From a virus: 60,518 nt of DNA. The notes below the pieces were generated by a model, which did no database searches, had not been told where the DNA came from, and saw nothing but the letters and a program-made list of their open reading frames with translations. The DNA is taken from IMG/VR virus record IMGVR_UViG_3300042539_002213, positions 1 to 60,518 of that record; one strand, written 5' to 3'. The position numbers were made by a program, and so were the translations under genes. Below, in pieces: positions 60,406-60,518 of the stretch (position 1 is its first letter; the number at the start of each line of letters is the position of its first letter).

Positions 60406-60518
60406 TCAGCGCCCGTTGCGCTTTACTTTTTCTACAGTGTCGTAGCCGTTGCCGTAGCCGTTGCCGTAGCCGTTGCCGTAGCCGTTGCCGTTGCCGTAGC
60501 TGTAGCCGTAGCCGTAGC
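60406..60518 (-). CDS. Gly/Tyr/Asn-rich protein C (5' end cut by window)
   Basis: The frame enters from the window end and stops at TGA (60406-60408): 36 residues visible, (GYGNGY)n repeats followed by GYDTVEKVKRNGR. The GYDTV end matches the protein encoded at 38198. The third member of this family in the window. Function unknown; the start lies beyond the window. Confidence 0.65.
   Translation of the reverse strand, partial: YGYGYSYGNGNGYGNGYGNGYGNGYDTVEKVKRNGR
60441..60518. repeat. Hexamer/12-mer tandem repeat
   Basis: CGTAGC and CGTTGC units; four perfect 12-bp copies of CGTAGCCGTTGC at 60441-60488, then mixed units to the window end. They encode the Gly/Tyr/Asn repeats of protein C on the minus strand. 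Repeat number could vary. Confidence 0.9.

Noticed and set aside
60441-60518. CRISPR-like array
   Set aside because: Repeats are 6-12 bp with no spacers; they encode the Gly/Tyr repeat of a protein.

Overview
The window is part of a large tailed-phage genome (Caudoviricetes). It is dense and AT-leaning, with about 80 mostly small genes packed head to tail on the minus strand, often with 1-4 nt start/stop overlaps (ATGA, TAATG, TAGTG). It carries a phage DNA replication and recombination set, a portal protein and a large terminase. No integrase, repressor or rRNA was seen, so a lytic phage is likely. A small lipoprotein and a signal-peptide protein fit a Gram-negative host, but the host cannot be fixed from the sequence.

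Layout: (1) 1-5.7 kb: partial radical-SAM (spore photoproduct lyase type) gene, two tandem paralogs of a Cys-rich phage family, three glycosyltransferases and the portal. (2) 5.7-10.4 kb: unrecognised genes, an endonuclease VII-type resolvase and a DEDDh exonuclease. (3) 10.4-15.9 kb: accessory genes, including an ABC-type ATPase flanked by two paralogous small genes, another glycosyltransferase and unknowns. (4) 15.9-33.6 kb: the replisome and recombination block: a UvsX/RecA-like recombinase with four N-terminal AT-hooks, an acidic-tailed SSB-like candidate, dTMP kinase, a family A DNA polymerase with an N-terminal uracil-DNA-glycosylase domain, primase, DnaB-like helicase, a loader candidate, a UvsW-like SF2 helicase, and SbcC/SbcD (gp46/gp47). 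(5) 33.6-44 kb: small accessory genes, including a Zn-finger protein resembling Rep proteins beside a 240-bp nested inverted repeat (an origin candidate), a stand-alone RNA polymerase alpha-CTD homolog, two Gly/Tyr-rich proteins, dCTP deaminase/dUTPase, RNase H and several membrane microproteins. (6) 44.1-47.4 kb on the plus strand: large terminase, its Walker A split by an intein with a LAGLIDADG-type endonuclease. (7) 47.3-53.4 kb: a second Zn-finger primase-like protein, a plus-strand unknown gene, a Gp88-family protein and small genes. (8) 53.4-57.7 kb: an operon with a Ycf46-like AAA ATPase, a DUF2997 protein and a Ycf35/DUF1257-like protein. (9) 57.7-60.5 kb: a secreted small protein, a CsrA-like protein, a small lipoprotein, a structured RNA and the end of a third Gly/Tyr-rich gene.

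The replication proteins form a nearly self-contained replisome: polymerase, primase, helicase, recombinase, nucleases and nucleotide supply. The most unusual content is the Ycf46/DUF2997/Ycf35 cassette, the alpha-CTD and CsrA homologs as possible host-control proteins, the AT-hook recombinase, the Thr1 intein in TerL, the nested inverted repeat beside a Rep-like gene, and the Gly/Tyr-rich paralogs. ORF boundaries come from reading the sequence. Family names are from motif recognition, not database searches.
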